Source: Candidatus Lightella neohaematopini
Lineage (GTDB): Bacteria; Pseudomonadota; Gammaproteobacteria; Enterobacterales; Enterobacteriaceae
Reading direction: 5' to 3'
Length of the DNA stretch: 64,000 bases
Assembly (NCBI GenBank): GCA_025728475.1
Contig: JAOBJN010000001.1
Span: forward strand, 153,085-217,084
Shown: positions 1-10,497 of the stretch, one piece after another
Layout of the letters: each line of letters begins with the position of its first letter
Numbering within the stretch: position 1 is the stretch's first letter
Notes under the pieces: model-generated
Database searches by the model: none
The model's input: the letters and a program-made list of their open reading frames with translations, nothing else
What the model was told of the DNA's origin: nothing
Position numbers and translations under genes: made by a program

Positions 1-251
1 AAGATGTAGGTGAAATTGCTGGTGGATCACAACGAGAAGAACGTCTAAGTAAATTAGATACTTGTTTAAAAGAAAAAAATCTTTCTATTAAAAATTATTG
101 GTGGTATAGAGATTTACGTAAATATGGTACTGTTCCACACTCTGGTTTTGGTATTGGTGTAGAAAGATTAATTTTATATATTACAGGTATGTGCAATATT
201 CGTGATGTAATACCATTTCCTAGAGGAATGTATGATGATATTAACTTTTAA
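1..251 (+). CDS. asnS: Asparaginyl-tRNA synthetase, C-terminal fragment (cut by window edge)
   Basis: The window opens inside this gene; the reading frame begins at base 3 and gives 82 residues before TAA at 249-251. The fragment contains the end of the class II aminoacyl-tRNA synthetase catalytic domain, including [15 protein letters not shown], and motif 3 ([10 protein letters not shown]) with its ATP-binding arginine, and the conserved end RDVIPFPR. The enzyme charges tRNA-Asn with asparagine in the cytoplasm. The GSQREER and [10 protein letters not shown] stretches match AsnS rather than AspRS or LysRS. It ends three bases from the convergent kdsB stop, leaving no room for a separate terminator. 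In E. coli asnS also lies on the kdsB side of the aroA-kdsB block in opposite orientation. Confidence 0.93.
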   Translation, partial: DVGEIAGGSQREERLSKLDTCLKEKNLSIKNYWWYRDLRKYGTVPHSGFGIGVERLILYITGMCNIRDVIPFPRGMYDDINF

Positions 252-254
252 ATA

Positions 255-980
255 TTAATTATTCTTCATTAAGAATCGTACTTGATTTAGAGATTCTAAT
301 GTGTCAACACCAATTATTGGCTTTGATTTATTTATTATTAATGTATATATCTTTTCTCCATACCATAGTACTCTTAATTGTTCTAAATTTTCAATATGTT
401 CTATTGGACTACGAAAATTTTTATAATCTTTAATAAAAGATACATTATAAGCATATATACCAATATGTTTTAATACTATATCTTTAACATAGATACTATT
501 TTTAATAGTACGGGTAAAATATATAGCATAATTATATTTATTAACAATTAATTTTACCACATTAGGGTTTATTATTTCTTGTGTGTTATGTATTGGTATT
601 GCTATAGTTGACATATTATAATTTTTATTTGGTAACGTATTAGCAATTTGATTAATTAATGTAGATGATATTAATGGTTCATCACCTTGAACATTAACAA
701 TAATTTGATTATCTAATAATTCATAATATTTAACTACTTCTGATATACGTTCTGTTCCTGAATTATGATTATTATGAGTAATATATGCTTCCCCCCCAAA
801 TTGTTTTACTACTTCAGCAATACTATAATGATCAGTTGCTACTATTACTTTGTTTGCGTATGAATTTAATGCATTACGCATTACATGAATTATCATTGGT
901 ATACCATTAATAGTAATTAATGGTTTTTTTGGTAACCTGCTAGAATTTAATCTAGCAGGAATAATAACTATAAAACTCAT
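255..980 (-). CDS. kdsB: 3-deoxy-manno-octulosonate cytidylyltransferase (CMP-KDO synthetase)
   Basis: Activates KDO with CTP to CMP-KDO, the donor for the inner core of lipopolysaccharide, in the cytoplasm. The protein has 241 residues (E. coli 248). The nucleotide-binding signature IPARLNSSRLPKKPL is at residues 7-21, and the metal-binding NVQGDEP at 96-102. It is last in a minus-strand run msbA-lpxK-ycaR-kdsB that keeps E. coli order; ycaR ends five bases upstream of its ATG. Retention together with lpxK and msbA says the cell still makes at least KDO-lipid A. I see nothing broken in the reading frame. Confidence 0.95.
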   Translation of the reverse strand: MSFIVIIPARLNSSRLPKKPLITINGIPMIIHVMRNALNSYANKVIVATDHYSIAEVVKQFGGEAYITHNNHNSGTERISEVVKYYELLDNQIIVNVQGDEPLISSTLINQIANTLPNKNYNMSTIAIPIHNTQEIINPNVVKLIVNKYNYAIYFTRTIKNSIYVKDIVLKHIGIYAYNVSFIKDYKNFRSPIEHIENLEQLRVLWYGEKIYTLIINKSKPIIGVDTLESLNQVRFLMKNN

Positions 981-985
981 TTTTA

Positions 986-1150
986 CTAAAATTTCCTTGC
1001 TTTATCTTTTATCAGTATTGGTATATTATCTAATATGGGATAAGCTAATGAATCAATAACACAAACTAGTTCTTGTTTTCTTTTTTTTAAGAATAATTTA
1101 TTTTTACAAACTGGACATACAATAATTTTTAATAATTTTTTATTTATCAT
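986..1150 (-). CDS. ycaR: YcaR/Trm112-like small zinc-ribbon-type protein (UPF0434)
   Basis: A 54-codon gene between lpxK and kdsB. ATG is the complement of 1148-1150 and the stop TAG the complement of 986-988. The product begins MINKKLLKIIVCPVCKNKL, with CPVC at residues 12-15, then ELVCVIDSLAYPILDNIPIL, which lines up along its length with E. coli YcaR (60 residues). The same gene sits at the same place in E. coli. Trm112-type proteins are small partner subunits of methyltransferases in eukaryotes and archaea; the bacterial role is not settled, so none is claimed here. The C-terminal few residues of the E. coli form are missing. Confidence 0.88.
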   Translation of the reverse strand: MINKKLLKIIVCPVCKNKLFLKKRKQELVCVIDSLAYPILDNIPILIKDKARKF

Positions 1151-1184
1151 AAATTTACAGATTTTTTAAAATATTTAAATTTTA

Positions 1185-2174
1185 TTATTTATGTTTAAAA
1201 ATATGATTTTCTACATCATTTATTAACTTTTTACTTATCTTTAATGGTAAATGTGCATATATTGGTAAATACCACCAATTTTCACGAGCAAATCTTTGAC
1301 ATTTGATAGCATCTTTTTCTGTCATTAATAATTGTTCTGTATTACAACAAGTTAATGAATCTAACATAGATTGATTATATTCTTGATGGTCAAGAAAAGA
1401 TATTTCTCTTATTGGAAGTATACCAATATACTTTACCATATTAAAAAAATTTTTAGGATATCCTATACCAGCTATTAATATTATTTTATTAAATCTAAAC
1501 TTACTAATAGGTAAACTCTTTTTATTATATAAATTTATTACATTATAAATTTTAATAAACATAGGAATCTCATTATGTTGAAGTAATCCATTATTTACTA
1601 TAATTACTTTTGAATGATTTAAACGACTAATACTTTCTCTCATTGGTCCTGAAGGTAAGAGATAACCATTACCAAATCGGTAATATCCGTTTATTATTAT
1701 CCATTCTATATCTCTTCCTAATGAATAATGTTGTAATCCATCATCACTAATAATAATATCTAAATTATATAATTCTATTAATTTATTAGCAGCTAACACC
1801 CTTTTTTTAGCAACTACTACTGGAACATTAGTTCGTTGCCATATTAATATAGCTTCATCTCCACATTGCTCACTGTTAATATTATTTGTAATGATACAAG
1901 GATATTTTATATTATTACCACCATAACCTCTAGTGATAACACCTACTCTCCAACCTCTACGTTTTAATTTATTTACTAACCATATAACTATTGGTGTTTT
2001 ACCATTACCCCCAACAGTAATATTACCAATAATTATTATTGGTACAGAAAAATAATATGTTTTTAACCATCCTATTTTATAGAAAAATTTTATTATGACT
2101 GTAATAATTTTGTATAACCATGTTATTGGTAATAACAAATAAATAAAAAAAGAATTTTCAAACCAAACTTTCAT
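1185..2174 (-). CDS. lpxK: Tetraacyldisaccharide 4'-kinase (lipid A synthesis)
   Basis: Phosphorylates the 4' position of the tetraacyldisaccharide to give lipid IVA on the inner face of the cytoplasmic membrane. From the ATG at 2174 the protein is 329 residues (E. coli 328) and begins MKVWFENSFF, aligning with the family's N-terminal amphipathic/membrane segment. The open frame extends 14 codons further and would overlap msbA, but those codons have no counterpart in the family. The P-loop GNITVGGNGKTP is at about 50-61; DDGLQHY and the MTEKDA motif follow. It starts 10 bases after msbA, as in the classical msbA-lpxK operon. Confidence 0.94.
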   Translation of the reverse strand: MKVWFENSFFIYLLLPITWLYKIITVIIKFFYKIGWLKTYYFSVPIIIIGNITVGGNGKTPIVIWLVNKLKRRGWRVGVITRGYGGNNIKYPCIITNNINSEQCGDEAILIWQRTNVPVVVAKKRVLAANKLIELYNLDIIISDDGLQHYSLGRDIEWIIINGYYRFGNGYLLPSGPMRESISRLNHSKVIIVNNGLLQHNEIPMFIKIYNVINLYNKKSLPISKFRFNKIILIAGIGYPKNFFNMVKYIGILPIREISFLDHQEYNQSMLDSLTCCNTEQLLMTEKDAIKCQRFARENWWYLPIYAHLPLKISKKLINDVENHIFKHK

Positions 2175-2184
2175 TAATAATTTA

Positions 2185-3930
2185 TTAATTATACTGTATA
2201 TGACACATTTGCGCATATAATCCCTGGCTACTAATTAACTTTTTATGATTACCTCTTTCAATTATTTTACCATTTTTTATAACTAATATTTCATCAACAT
2301 CTTCAATAGTAGATAAACGATGTGCAATAATTAATAATGTACAATTCTTTTTTAAAACATGTAAAGCTTGTTGTATATTTAATTCTGTTTTTACATCTAA
2401 AGCAGATGTAGCCTCATCAAGAATAATAATTGAACTATTTTTTAAAAATGCTCTAGCAATTGCAATACATTGTCTTTGACCACTAGACAATAAAATGCCA
2501 TTCTCACCAATTATAGTATCTAAACCATCATCCATATTTTTAACAAAATCCATAACATAAGCCATATCAGCAACAATTTCTATTTGTTTTCTAGAACATA
2601 AATTTTTATTAGCATAACTAATATTATTAGCAATAGTATCATTAAAAAGATATATATTTTGTGATATTAATGATATTTGATTTCTTAATGAAGAAATATT
2701 ATAATCATAGAGATTAGTTCCATCTATAGTAATGCTACCAGATTCTATATTGTAAAAACGAGTTAATAAATAAGCAATAGTTGATTTACCTGCACCAGAA
2801 TGTCCAACCAAAGCTACTTTACTTCCAGCAGGTATGTTAAAAGTAATATTATACAATGATGGATTGTTATTAGTTGGATATGTAAATGTTACATCATTAA
2901 AAATTATATTTCCTTCAATATTTTTTGTATAAATTATTGGATGATTATTTTCACTTTTAATATCTAAAATAGAAAATATTGTTTTACAGGCTGTCATACC
3001 TTTCTGAAATTGAGTATTAATATTAGTTAGTGATTTTATTGGTCGTATTAATGCAATCATAGAAGAAAATACAACAGTAATAGTACCAGCAGTAATAGTT
3101 TTTGATATTATTGGAAAACTTATAATGTATAATATAGTAGCTAAAGCTAATGATGTGATTAATTGTATTAATATATCTGATAAAGAAGCAGTAATTACCA
3201 TTTTTATTTCTTGTTGTCTCATAAAATTACTAACATAGTAAAATCTTTTATTTTCTATATTTTGGCCTCCATACATTAATATTTCTTTATGTCCTTTAAG
3301 CATTTGTTCAGTACTATGGATTACTTGTTCCATAGCATATTGCATTTCTTTACTAATAATTTTAGATTTGTTAGAAACAAATTTATTAGTTAAAAAAATA
3401 CATGGAGTTAATACTAGTAAAATTGTAGATAATAATGGACTATAATAAAACATCATGCAACATAATAGCATAATTAGTGTGCCATCACGAATAATATTAA
3501 TTAGTACACTAGAAGAGGTAGCAGCAACTTGTTCCGCTACATAAGTAATATAAGATAACAATTTGCTAGTTGGTTTAGTATCAAAAAATGATACCGGCAT
3601 ACTCATAATATGAGTAAATAGCATTTTTCTAATATTCATTACAATTTTACTAGATACCCATACTATACAATAATTAGCAATAAAATTACTACCACTACGT
3701 AATAATGATAGTCCAATTATAGTGAATGGTACCCACCATATTATAGAACTGTTGTTAGTAATAACAAAGCTGTGATCAAAAATTGGTTTTAACAATGATA
3801 TCATATAAGCATTACTAATTGCACTAACAACTAATGCAATCATTGCAATTACTAATTTAATTTTAAATGGATAAACCATACACCAAAATCGGCTAAATGT
3901 TTGCCATGTGGTAGTATTATTTTTTAACAT
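2185..3930 (-). CDS. msbA: Lipid A export ABC transporter MsbA (ATP-binding/permease)
   Basis: Flips core-lipid A from the inner to the outer leaflet of the cytoplasmic membrane. The 581-residue half-transporter (E. coli 582) has an N-terminal six-helix membrane domain to about residue 320. The nucleotide-binding domain carries Walker A GHSGAGKST (376-384), signature LSSGQRQ (481-487) and Walker B IIILDEATSALD (501-512), followed by the switch histidine in IAHRLSTIE. All catalytic motifs are intact. It leads the msbA-lpxK-ycaR-kdsB run; the 181 bases upstream, towards rpsA, hold no gene, and ihfB and ycaI, which lie in this interval in E. coli, are gone. Confidence 0.96.
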   Translation of the reverse strand: MLKNNTTTWQTFSRFWCMVYPFKIKLVIAMIALVVSAISNAYMISLLKPIFDHSFVITNNSSIIWWVPFTIIGLSLLRSGSNFIANYCIVWVSSKIVMNIRKMLFTHIMSMPVSFFDTKPTSKLLSYITYVAEQVAATSSSVLINIIRDGTLIMLLCCMMFYYSPLLSTILLVLTPCIFLTNKFVSNKSKIISKEMQYAMEQVIHSTEQMLKGHKEILMYGGQNIENKRFYYVSNFMRQQEIKMVITASLSDILIQLITSLALATILYIISFPIISKTITAGTITVVFSSMIALIRPIKSLTNINTQFQKGMTACKTIFSILDIKSENNHPIIYTKNIEGNIIFNDVTFTYPTNNNPSLYNITFNIPAGSKVALVGHSGAGKSTIAYLLTRFYNIESGSITIDGTNLYDYNISSLRNQISLISQNIYLFNDTIANNISYANKNLCSRKQIEIVADMAYVMDFVKNMDDGLDTIIGENGILLSSGQRQCIAIARAFLKNSSIIILDEATSALDVKTELNIQQALHVLKKNCTLLIIAHRLSTIEDVDEILVIKNGKIIERGNHKKLISSQGLYAQMCHIQYN

Positions 3931-4111
3931 TGATTAAATTTATATAAATATATAAATAATATATAAAAATATTAAAAAACATAGTGTTTAACTTTTTAAG
4001 TTAATTAATATTAATTATATATATTTAAATACATCTTTTAACAAAACAGATAAATTATTATAATAGTTTAATTAAGTAAAAATCCTATGAATAAAAAATA
4101 AAAAATAATTT

Positions 4112-5782
4112 TTAATCTTCTTTTGTAGCTGCTTTAAAAGCTTCTCTCATAGTATTAGAAAATTTATTATTGTTTTTTAATTCTTTATCTTGATTAACAT
4201 CTCTTTTTTTATCCAAAATACCATGAGTATAATATACTACATTAATACGTCTATTTTTACGATCAATATTATCAACTTTTACTTTAATAGTATCACCAAT
4301 ATTTATACACATTAAATTTTTAATATATTTAGCATCAGTACATTCATTAATATTTAAATATCCACTAACATTATTTATTAAATTTAAATTAATACCATTA
4401 TTCTTATCTAAAGATCTTACTTTACCATTAATTATTTCGTTTCTGTAATTATTAAAAAAAATATTTAATGGATCTTCAGTTAATTGTTTTATACCCAAAG
4501 AAATACGTTCTCGTTCTGCATCCACTTGTAATACTAATGATTTAATTATATCACCTTTTTTATATTGTTGTATAACTCTAATATCTGTTTCCCATGATAT
4601 ATCGGACAAATGTATTAGACCATCAACACCACCATCTAATTCAATAAATATACCAAAATCAGTTATAGATTTTATTTTACCACTTACACAATCACCTTTA
4701 TTATATAATGATGCAAAATTTTTCCACGGATTAATTTTACATTGTTTCATACCTAATGATATACGACGACGTTCATGATCAATATTTAAAATCATTACCT
4801 CAACTACATCATTAATATTAACTAATTTAGATGGATGAATATTTTTATTAGTCCAATCCATTTCAGAAATATGAACTAAACCTTCAATACCATGATCAAT
4901 TTCTACAAAACATCCATAGTCAGTTAAATTAGTAACTTTACCTCGTAAACGATTACCCTCTGAATATTTCTTTATTAATAGTAACCAAGGGTCATGTTTT
5001 AATTGTTTTAATCCTAAAGATACTCTAGTTTGTTCTTTATCAAATTTTAATATTTTGACAGTTATTTCTTCACCAAGTTTTATAATTTCACTAGGATGTC
5101 TAACTCTTTTCCAAGCTATATCAGTAATATGTAACAATCCATCAACACCACCAAGATCAATAAAAGCACCGTAATCTGTTAAATTTTTTACTATTCCTTT
5201 AACTATCATACCTTCTTGTAAATTAGATAGTAATTTTAATTTATAATTATTATATTCTAATTCTAAAATAGCTCTACGTGATACAACTATATTATTACGT
5301 TTTTTGTCTAATTTAATTATTTTAAATTCTAATTCTTTACCCTCAAGGTTATTATCTTTAATAGGTTTAATGTCTACTAAAGAACCAGGTAAAAACGCAC
5401 GTACTCCGTTTAACTCAACTGTAAAACCACCTTTTACTTTTCCACTTACTATACCAACAGTAGTACTAGTATTATTGTATATTTTTTCTAATTGATTCCA
5501 TGCTTCTTGTTTTTTTGCTTTCTCTCTTGAAAGTAATGTTTCCCCTAATCCATTTTCTATATTATCTAACATAACATCTACTATATCACCAACTTTAATT
5601 TCTAGGTTACCATACATATCATAAAATTGTTCTATTGGAATAGTAGCTTCTGATTTTAGATTAGCATCAACTAAAACTATATTTTTTGTAATTGATATTA
5701 TTAATCCTTTAACAATCATTCCAGAATAAATATGAATATTTTTTATAGATTTTTCAAATAATTGAGTAAAAGATTCTATCAT
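4112..5782 (-). CDS. rpsA: 30S ribosomal protein S1
   Basis: Binds mRNA on the small subunit and helps translate messages with weak Shine-Dalgarno sites. The 556 residues (E. coli 557) cover six S1/OB-type repeats, recognisable by repeated cores such as [35 protein letters not shown] and [21 protein letters not shown]. The C-terminus ends [16 protein letters not shown], very close to E. coli. Start [12 protein letters not shown] aligns with E. coli MTESFAQLFEES. A purine-rich AAGGA lies more than 30 bases upstream of the ATG, too far to be its ribosome site; E. coli rpsA also lacks a good one and is autoregulated by S1 through leader structure. Full retention is sensible in a genome whose genes often lack clear Shine-Dalgarno sequences. 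Confidence 0.97.
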   Translation of the reverse strand: MIESFTQLFEKSIKNIHIYSGMIVKGLIISITKNIVLVDANLKSEATIPIEQFYDMYGNLEIKVGDIVDVMLDNIENGLGETLLSREKAKKQEAWNQLEKIYNNTSTTVGIVSGKVKGGFTVELNGVRAFLPGSLVDIKPIKDNNLEGKELEFKIIKLDKKRNNIVVSRRAILELEYNNYKLKLLSNLQEGMIVKGIVKNLTDYGAFIDLGGVDGLLHITDIAWKRVRHPSEIIKLGEEITVKILKFDKEQTRVSLGLKQLKHDPWLLLIKKYSEGNRLRGKVTNLTDYGCFVEIDHGIEGLVHISEMDWTNKNIHPSKLVNINDVVEVMILNIDHERRRISLGMKQCKINPWKNFASLYNKGDCVSGKIKSITDFGIFIELDGGVDGLIHLSDISWETDIRVIQQYKKGDIIKSLVLQVDAERERISLGIKQLTEDPLNIFFNNYRNEIINGKVRSLDKNNGINLNLINNVSGYLNINECTDAKYIKNLMCINIGDTIKVKVDNIDRKNRRINVVYYTHGILDKKRDVNQDKELKNNNKFSNTMREAFKAATKED

Positions 5783-6059
5783 ATGTAAACTTAATTTTAT
5801 TAACTAATATTTAAGTATCCTTTCTTAAAGAATAGTAGGTTAATATTATTATCTGTTGTCCAATAACGAGATACTATTTTATTTTATATAAAATCTATGT
5901 AAATTAGAAATTATGATATTAATATTTAAATAATATAACAATATATGATATTACTTTATTACATTACATAATCAAAAATTAACATTAAACTAATATTTTT
6001 GCAACAAATACATAATATTTTAACGATTAATATATAATTTTATTAAAAATAATAAATTA

Positions 6060-7346
6060 TTATTTATTGTTATCATAACAATAAGATAAAAAATATTTAA
6101 AAAAATTAGGAAAACTTTTATTAACACAACTAGGATTAATAATAGTAATTTTAACTTTAGCTAAAATCATTAAAGTAAAACACATTGCTATACGATGATC
6201 ATTATAAGTATTAATTATTACATATTTATTTAATTTTTTTTGAGGTACAATAGTTATGCTATTTTGATCACTAATTACTTTAACACCCAATTTAATTAAT
6301 TCATTTGTCATAGCAGTAATACGATTAGTTTCTTTGATACTCCAATTTGATATATTATATAATTTTGTTGTTCCAATAGCAAAAATAGCAATTATTGCTA
6401 CTGTCATAGCTACATCAGGTATATTCTTGCAATTAATATTCATTGAATATAATCTATTTGCTCCAATACATTTAATGTAATTACTACCTAGTAGTATATT
6501 AGCTCCCATTTTATTTAAAATATTTAAAAATTTTATATCACCTTGAATACTGTTATGATTAATGTTATTGATCAATATTGCATTATTACTAATTATAGAT
6601 GCTGCTAAAAAGTAAGAAGCATGTGTTACATCTCCTTCTATAATATAATTTCCAGGAGAGTAATAGTGTTGCTTTCCAATAATATAAAAATACTTATAAT
6701 TATAATTAATAACTTGTACGCCAAAAATCTTCATTATATTAATAGTCATATCAATATATGGTTTAGAAATTATATTGTTTTTTACTATAATGGTAGTATT
6801 ATAATCTGCTAATGGAGCTAACATAAGTAGAGCACTAATAAATTGACTAGACATATTACCAATAATATTAATTTTTCCTCCAATAAATCCTCCTAAGATT
6901 ATTGGTAATTTATGATTTTTTAAAATAAATTTTGCTCCACCTTGTTGTAAAGCATTTATTAATGGTTTAATAGGACGATGATTTATATATGGTGAACCAG
7001 TTAATATAATATGTTTATTACCTAAACATAACATAGCTAATAAAAATCTCATTAAAGCTCCAGACTGTCCTAAAAATATAGATAATTTATTTACATTATA
7101 AAAACTATTACCTAATCCAAAAATTGTACATGATGTGTTATTTTTAAATAAATAATATCTTACACCTAATTTTTTTAAAGCAATTAATGTATATTTAATA
7201 TCATCACTATATAGCAAATTATATATATGAGTGATACCCATAGACTGAGCTGCTAATAGTAATACTCTAATAGAAATACTTTTTGATCCAGGTAAGTTAA
7301 TATAACCACCAAAAAAATTACTAGAATTAATAGTTAAATAGTTCAT
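6060..7346 (-). CDS. aroA: 3-phosphoshikimate 1-carboxyvinyltransferase (EPSP synthase)
   Basis: Joins PEP to shikimate 3-phosphate, the sixth step of the shikimate pathway to chorismate. Length 428 (E. coli 427). Substrate residues are present: LPGSKS at 18-23 with K22/S23 and R27, SSQF with the conserved glutamine, the aspartate in NIPDVAM, KETNR, YNDHRIAM and NKSFP. The PEP loop is unusual: LGQSGALMRFL (92-102) replaces the usual LGNAGTAMRPL, so positions 94, 95, 97, 98 and 101 are changed while G96 and R100 remain. In E. coli aroA precedes cmk and rpsA; here cmk is missing and 277 bases separate aroA from rpsA. Confidence 0.95.
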   Translation of the reverse strand: MNYLTINSSNFFGGYINLPGSKSISIRVLLLAAQSMGITHIYNLLYSDDIKYTLIALKKLGVRYYLFKNNTSCTIFGLGNSFYNVNKLSIFLGQSGALMRFLLAMLCLGNKHIILTGSPYINHRPIKPLINALQQGGAKFILKNHKLPIILGGFIGGKINIIGNMSSQFISALLMLAPLADYNTTIIVKNNIISKPYIDMTINIMKIFGVQVINYNYKYFYIIGKQHYYSPGNYIIEGDVTHASYFLAASIISNNAILINNINHNSIQGDIKFLNILNKMGANILLGSNYIKCIGANRLYSMNINCKNIPDVAMTVAIIAIFAIGTTKLYNISNWSIKETNRITAMTNELIKLGVKVISDQNSITIVPQKKLNKYVIINTYNDHRIAMCFTLMILAKVKITIINPSCVNKSFPNFFKYFLSYCYDNNK

Positions 7347-7354
7347 ACTAATAA

Positions 7355-9394
7355 TTACAATTTTTTGTTAAAAAAATTAGCTAATAAAGATAAATCAATT
7401 ACTTTTAATAACAAATCACAACAATTATTCATTAATAATAAACGATTTAATGTAATTAAATCATCAGATACTATAATTTGTACTGTGTCAATAAATTTAT
7501 TTATTACATTACATAATCTTGTTAATTTAATTAATATTTGATAATATTTTTTCTCTATAATAAATTTTTTTATGATTTGTTTTGTGTTTTCTAAATAATA
7601 GAATAAATTAATTTCTACACTATTTTTTAAAGGTGAATATTTAAAATTATTGTTTGTTTTAAATGAATGTTTATTTAAAAAATTAATTAATCTTTTATAG
7701 GTTGAAATTAGTATTTTTGATTTATCTAATTTTATAAATTTATTAACATCAATTATTATTTTATTTAAATTTACTAAATTAGTATTGTTTTTTATTAATA
7801 AGATATTAATTATCTTTTCATCAAAACCATTCTTTTTATACCAAAATCGTAAACGATTAAATATAAATTTAGTAATATTTATGACTAAAGATTCTTTGTT
7901 TTGATTAAAATTATTATTATCATAAGTTATTATGGAATATTCTATTAATTTTTTAATATCTATATATAATTCATTTTTTATTATTATTTGTATTATATTA
8001 ATTGCAGCTCTACGTAACGCAAATGGATCTTTACTACCAGTAGGTAATTTATTAATTCCAAAAAATCCAACTATATTATCTATAGAATTTGCTATAATTA
8101 ATATGCATGATATTTTATTTATTAATAAATTACTATTTATATGATAAACATATTGTTCTTTTTGTGCTTTGATTACGTCTAAAATTTCATTATCTAATGA
8201 AGCATAATACATACCAATTATTCCTTTTGTATTATTAAACTCCTTTACCATACTAGTAGCTAAATCACATTTTGATATTATTGCAGCTCTGGCTACCCAA
8301 GTAATATTAACGCCAATTAGATATGCTATGTAAGATGATATTTGTTGTAGTCTGTAACTTTTATCAAACATTGATCCTAACTTAGTATGAAATGAAATAT
8401 TTTTTAAATTAATTAAATAATCAACTAATTTTTTTTTACGATCTTGAACAAAAAAGAATTCGGCATCTTTTAAACGATTATTAATTACATTATTATTATC
8501 TTTTATTATTATATGACTACTATTAGAAATAGTATTAGTAGCTAATATATAATATTTTGATAAATTACCATTATTATGATATATAGGAAAACATTTTTGT
8601 ATGTCTTGAATTATATGTATTAATATTTCTGATGGTAAAAAAAGAAATTTTGTTTTAAACGAACCAACTAATAATTTTGGCCATTCTGTTATTGCTGTAA
8701 TTTCTTCTAATAGTTTAGGATTTATATTGACGTAACCATTTAATTTAATTGTAATATTTTTTATTTGATTTAAAATAATATATTTACGTTTATTAAAATC
8801 AGCTATTACTTTATTATTCATTAATATTTTCGGATATTGATTAGCAAATTTTATATTAATATTATTTAATCTCATAAATTTGTGACCATAAATAATATTA
8901 TTGCTATTAATACCAAATATTGTTCCGTTAATTAAATAATTATCTAACAAAACAGTAATATTATTAATTGGACGAACAAAATACATATTATTACTATCCC
9001 AACGCATCATATTTGGTACTTTAATATTATTGATTGCCGTATGTACTATAGCAAATAGTATATTTGTTATAAAATATTTACTACGTAATTCATACTTATT
9101 AGTTAAAATATAACTAACATAATTAAAAATATTACTATTGATATTGCATTTATTTTTAGCTAATTTGTATATTAGTAAAAAGTACTTACTATTTATTATA
9201 TTTTTTAATGAAAAGATATTTATCAATACTATAATTGCTAATCTTCTAGAAGAAAAAAATTTTATTATTTTTATATATTTAATATTAAATTTATTTAATT
9301 CACAAGAAATATTATTAGTTAATTTATTAACTAACGTAGTTAGTATATTCGATGGTAAATCTTCTGTACCTATTTCAATTAATAAACTGTTCAT
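7355..9394 (-). CDS. glyS: Glycyl-tRNA synthetase beta subunit
   Basis: Beta chain of the bacterial-type alpha2beta2 glycyl-tRNA synthetase, responsible for tRNA recognition. The 679 residues (E. coli 689) start SLLIEIGTEDLPS, matching the family's N-terminal VEIGTEELP, and include GSKDPFALRRAAINII in the C-terminal half. The rest is much more diverged and asparagine/isoleucine-rich than the alpha subunit. It lies one base downstream of glyQ, so the two are surely co-transcribed, and nine bases upstream of the aroA start. The divergence looks like AT drift, not inactivation, because the frame is open throughout. Confidence 0.94.
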   Translation of the reverse strand: MNSLLIEIGTEDLPSNILTTLVNKLTNNISCELNKFNIKYIKIIKFFSSRRLAIIVLINIFSLKNIINSKYFLLIYKLAKNKCNINSNIFNYVSYILTNKYELRSKYFITNILFAIVHTAINNIKVPNMMRWDSNNMYFVRPINNITVLLDNYLINGTIFGINSNNIIYGHKFMRLNNINIKFANQYPKILMNNKVIADFNKRKYIILNQIKNITIKLNGYVNINPKLLEEITAITEWPKLLVGSFKTKFLFLPSEILIHIIQDIQKCFPIYHNNGNLSKYYILATNTISNSSHIIIKDNNNVINNRLKDAEFFFVQDRKKKLVDYLINLKNISFHTKLGSMFDKSYRLQQISSYIAYLIGVNITWVARAAIISKCDLATSMVKEFNNTKGIIGMYYASLDNEILDVIKAQKEQYVYHINSNLLINKISCILIIANSIDNIVGFFGINKLPTGSKDPFALRRAAINIIQIIIKNELYIDIKKLIEYSIITYDNNNFNQNKESLVINITKFIFNRLRFWYKKNGFDEKIINILLIKNNTNLVNLNKIIIDVNKFIKLDKSKILISTYKRLINFLNKHSFKTNNNFKYSPLKNSVEINLFYYLENTKQIIKKFIIEKKYYQILIKLTRLCNVINKFIDTVQIIVSDDLITLNRLLLMNNCCDLLLKVIDLSLLANFFNKKL

Positions 9395-9395
9395 T

Positions 9396-10307
9396 TTATT
9401 TGTTATTCATAATATTTATCACTTTACACATAGGAAAATTAATATTTTTACGATATTCCAAATAAGTTTTGGCAATTTTTTTAGATAAATTACGAATTCT
9501 TAATATAAAGTCTTGTCTTTCTAGTGAAGAAATAACATTAGATGCATCTAATATATTAAAAATATGTATAATTTTTATGACTAATTCATATGCTGGTAAT
9601 ACTAATGGATTATTTAAAATAATTAATTTATTTATTTCTTTCTCGTAATGAATAAATGATCGCAAGAGAAAATTTTTATTAATATATTCAAAATAATATT
9701 TACAATTTTCCACTTCATTTTGATAAAACATATCCTTGTAAAATAAAGTACCTCTTTTATTATTACTCCACACTATATCATAAACATTATCTACTTTTTG
9801 TATACACATAGCTAAACGTTCTAATCCATATGTAATTTCCCCCATTATCGGATTACATTCTAAACCACCAATTTTTTGTAAGTATGTAATTTGTGTTATT
9901 TCCATACCATTAAACCAAACTTCCCAACCTAATCCATGAGCACCTAGTGTTGGATGTTCCCAGTTATCTTCAATAAACTTTATATCATTATTAATTAAAT
10001 CTAATTTTAGTGCTTTTAGAGACTTAATATATAATTCTTGTAATTTATTTGAAGATGGTTTTAATATTACTTGAAACTGATAATATTGTAATAGTCTATT
10101 ATTACTGATCCCGTATCTACCATCTGATGGTCTACGAGAAACTTGTACATAAGCTGCAAAAATAGGTTCTGGACCTATCGCTCTTAGATAAGTTATAGGA
10201 TGTAATGTACCAGCTCCTACCTCTATATCAATTGGTTGAGCTATAATACAACCATAATTAATCCAAAATTTTTGTAAATCAAAAATAATATCTTGAAATG
10301 ATTTCAT
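9396..10307 (-). CDS. glyQ: Glycyl-tRNA synthetase alpha subunit
   Basis: Catalytic alpha chain that forms glycyl-adenylate and transfers glycine to tRNA-Gly. Exactly 303 residues, as in E. coli. Motifs seen: [19 protein letters not shown] (about 19-37), [21 protein letters not shown] and the ending [10 protein letters not shown]. It is the first gene of the glyQ-glyS pair; the start is the first ATG after a 190-base AT-rich region shared with the divergent membrane-protein gene at 10498. The alpha2beta2 form is the usual one for Enterobacterales. Confidence 0.97.
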   Translation of the reverse strand: MKSFQDIIFDLQKFWINYGCIIAQPIDIEVGAGTLHPITYLRAIGPEPIFAAYVQVSRRPSDGRYGISNNRLLQYYQFQVILKPSSNKLQELYIKSLKALKLDLINNDIKFIEDNWEHPTLGAHGLGWEVWFNGMEITQITYLQKIGGLECNPIMGEITYGLERLAMCIQKVDNVYDIVWSNNKRGTLFYKDMFYQNEVENCKYYFEYINKNFLLRSFIHYEKEINKLIILNNPLVLPAYELVIKIIHIFNILDASNVISSLERQDFILRIRNLSKKIAKTYLEYRKNINFPMCKVINIMNNK

Positions 10308-10497
10308 ATTTATGATTTATATTACGTGTAATTGGATAACCACTAATATTATAGTATAATACTTAAAGTTATTTTTTTATAATTAAATTATACACAATAC
10401 TAAATCTAGTATCTAATTGTTAGATTATTAGTTTATTATACTAACTATACTTAATAAGTAATTTTATTAAAAGTTAATTATTCATAAATTTTATAAA

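Noticed and set aside
2175-2216. Longer lpxK with 14 extra N-terminal codons overlapping msbA
   Set aside because: The extra residues have no family counterpart and the ATG at 2174 matches the usual LpxK start and length.
9138-9488. 116-codon open frame on the plus strand opposite glyS/glyQ
   Set aside because: It lies wholly opposite two well-conserved genes, resembles no family and reflects the low stop density of an antisense AT-rich frame.
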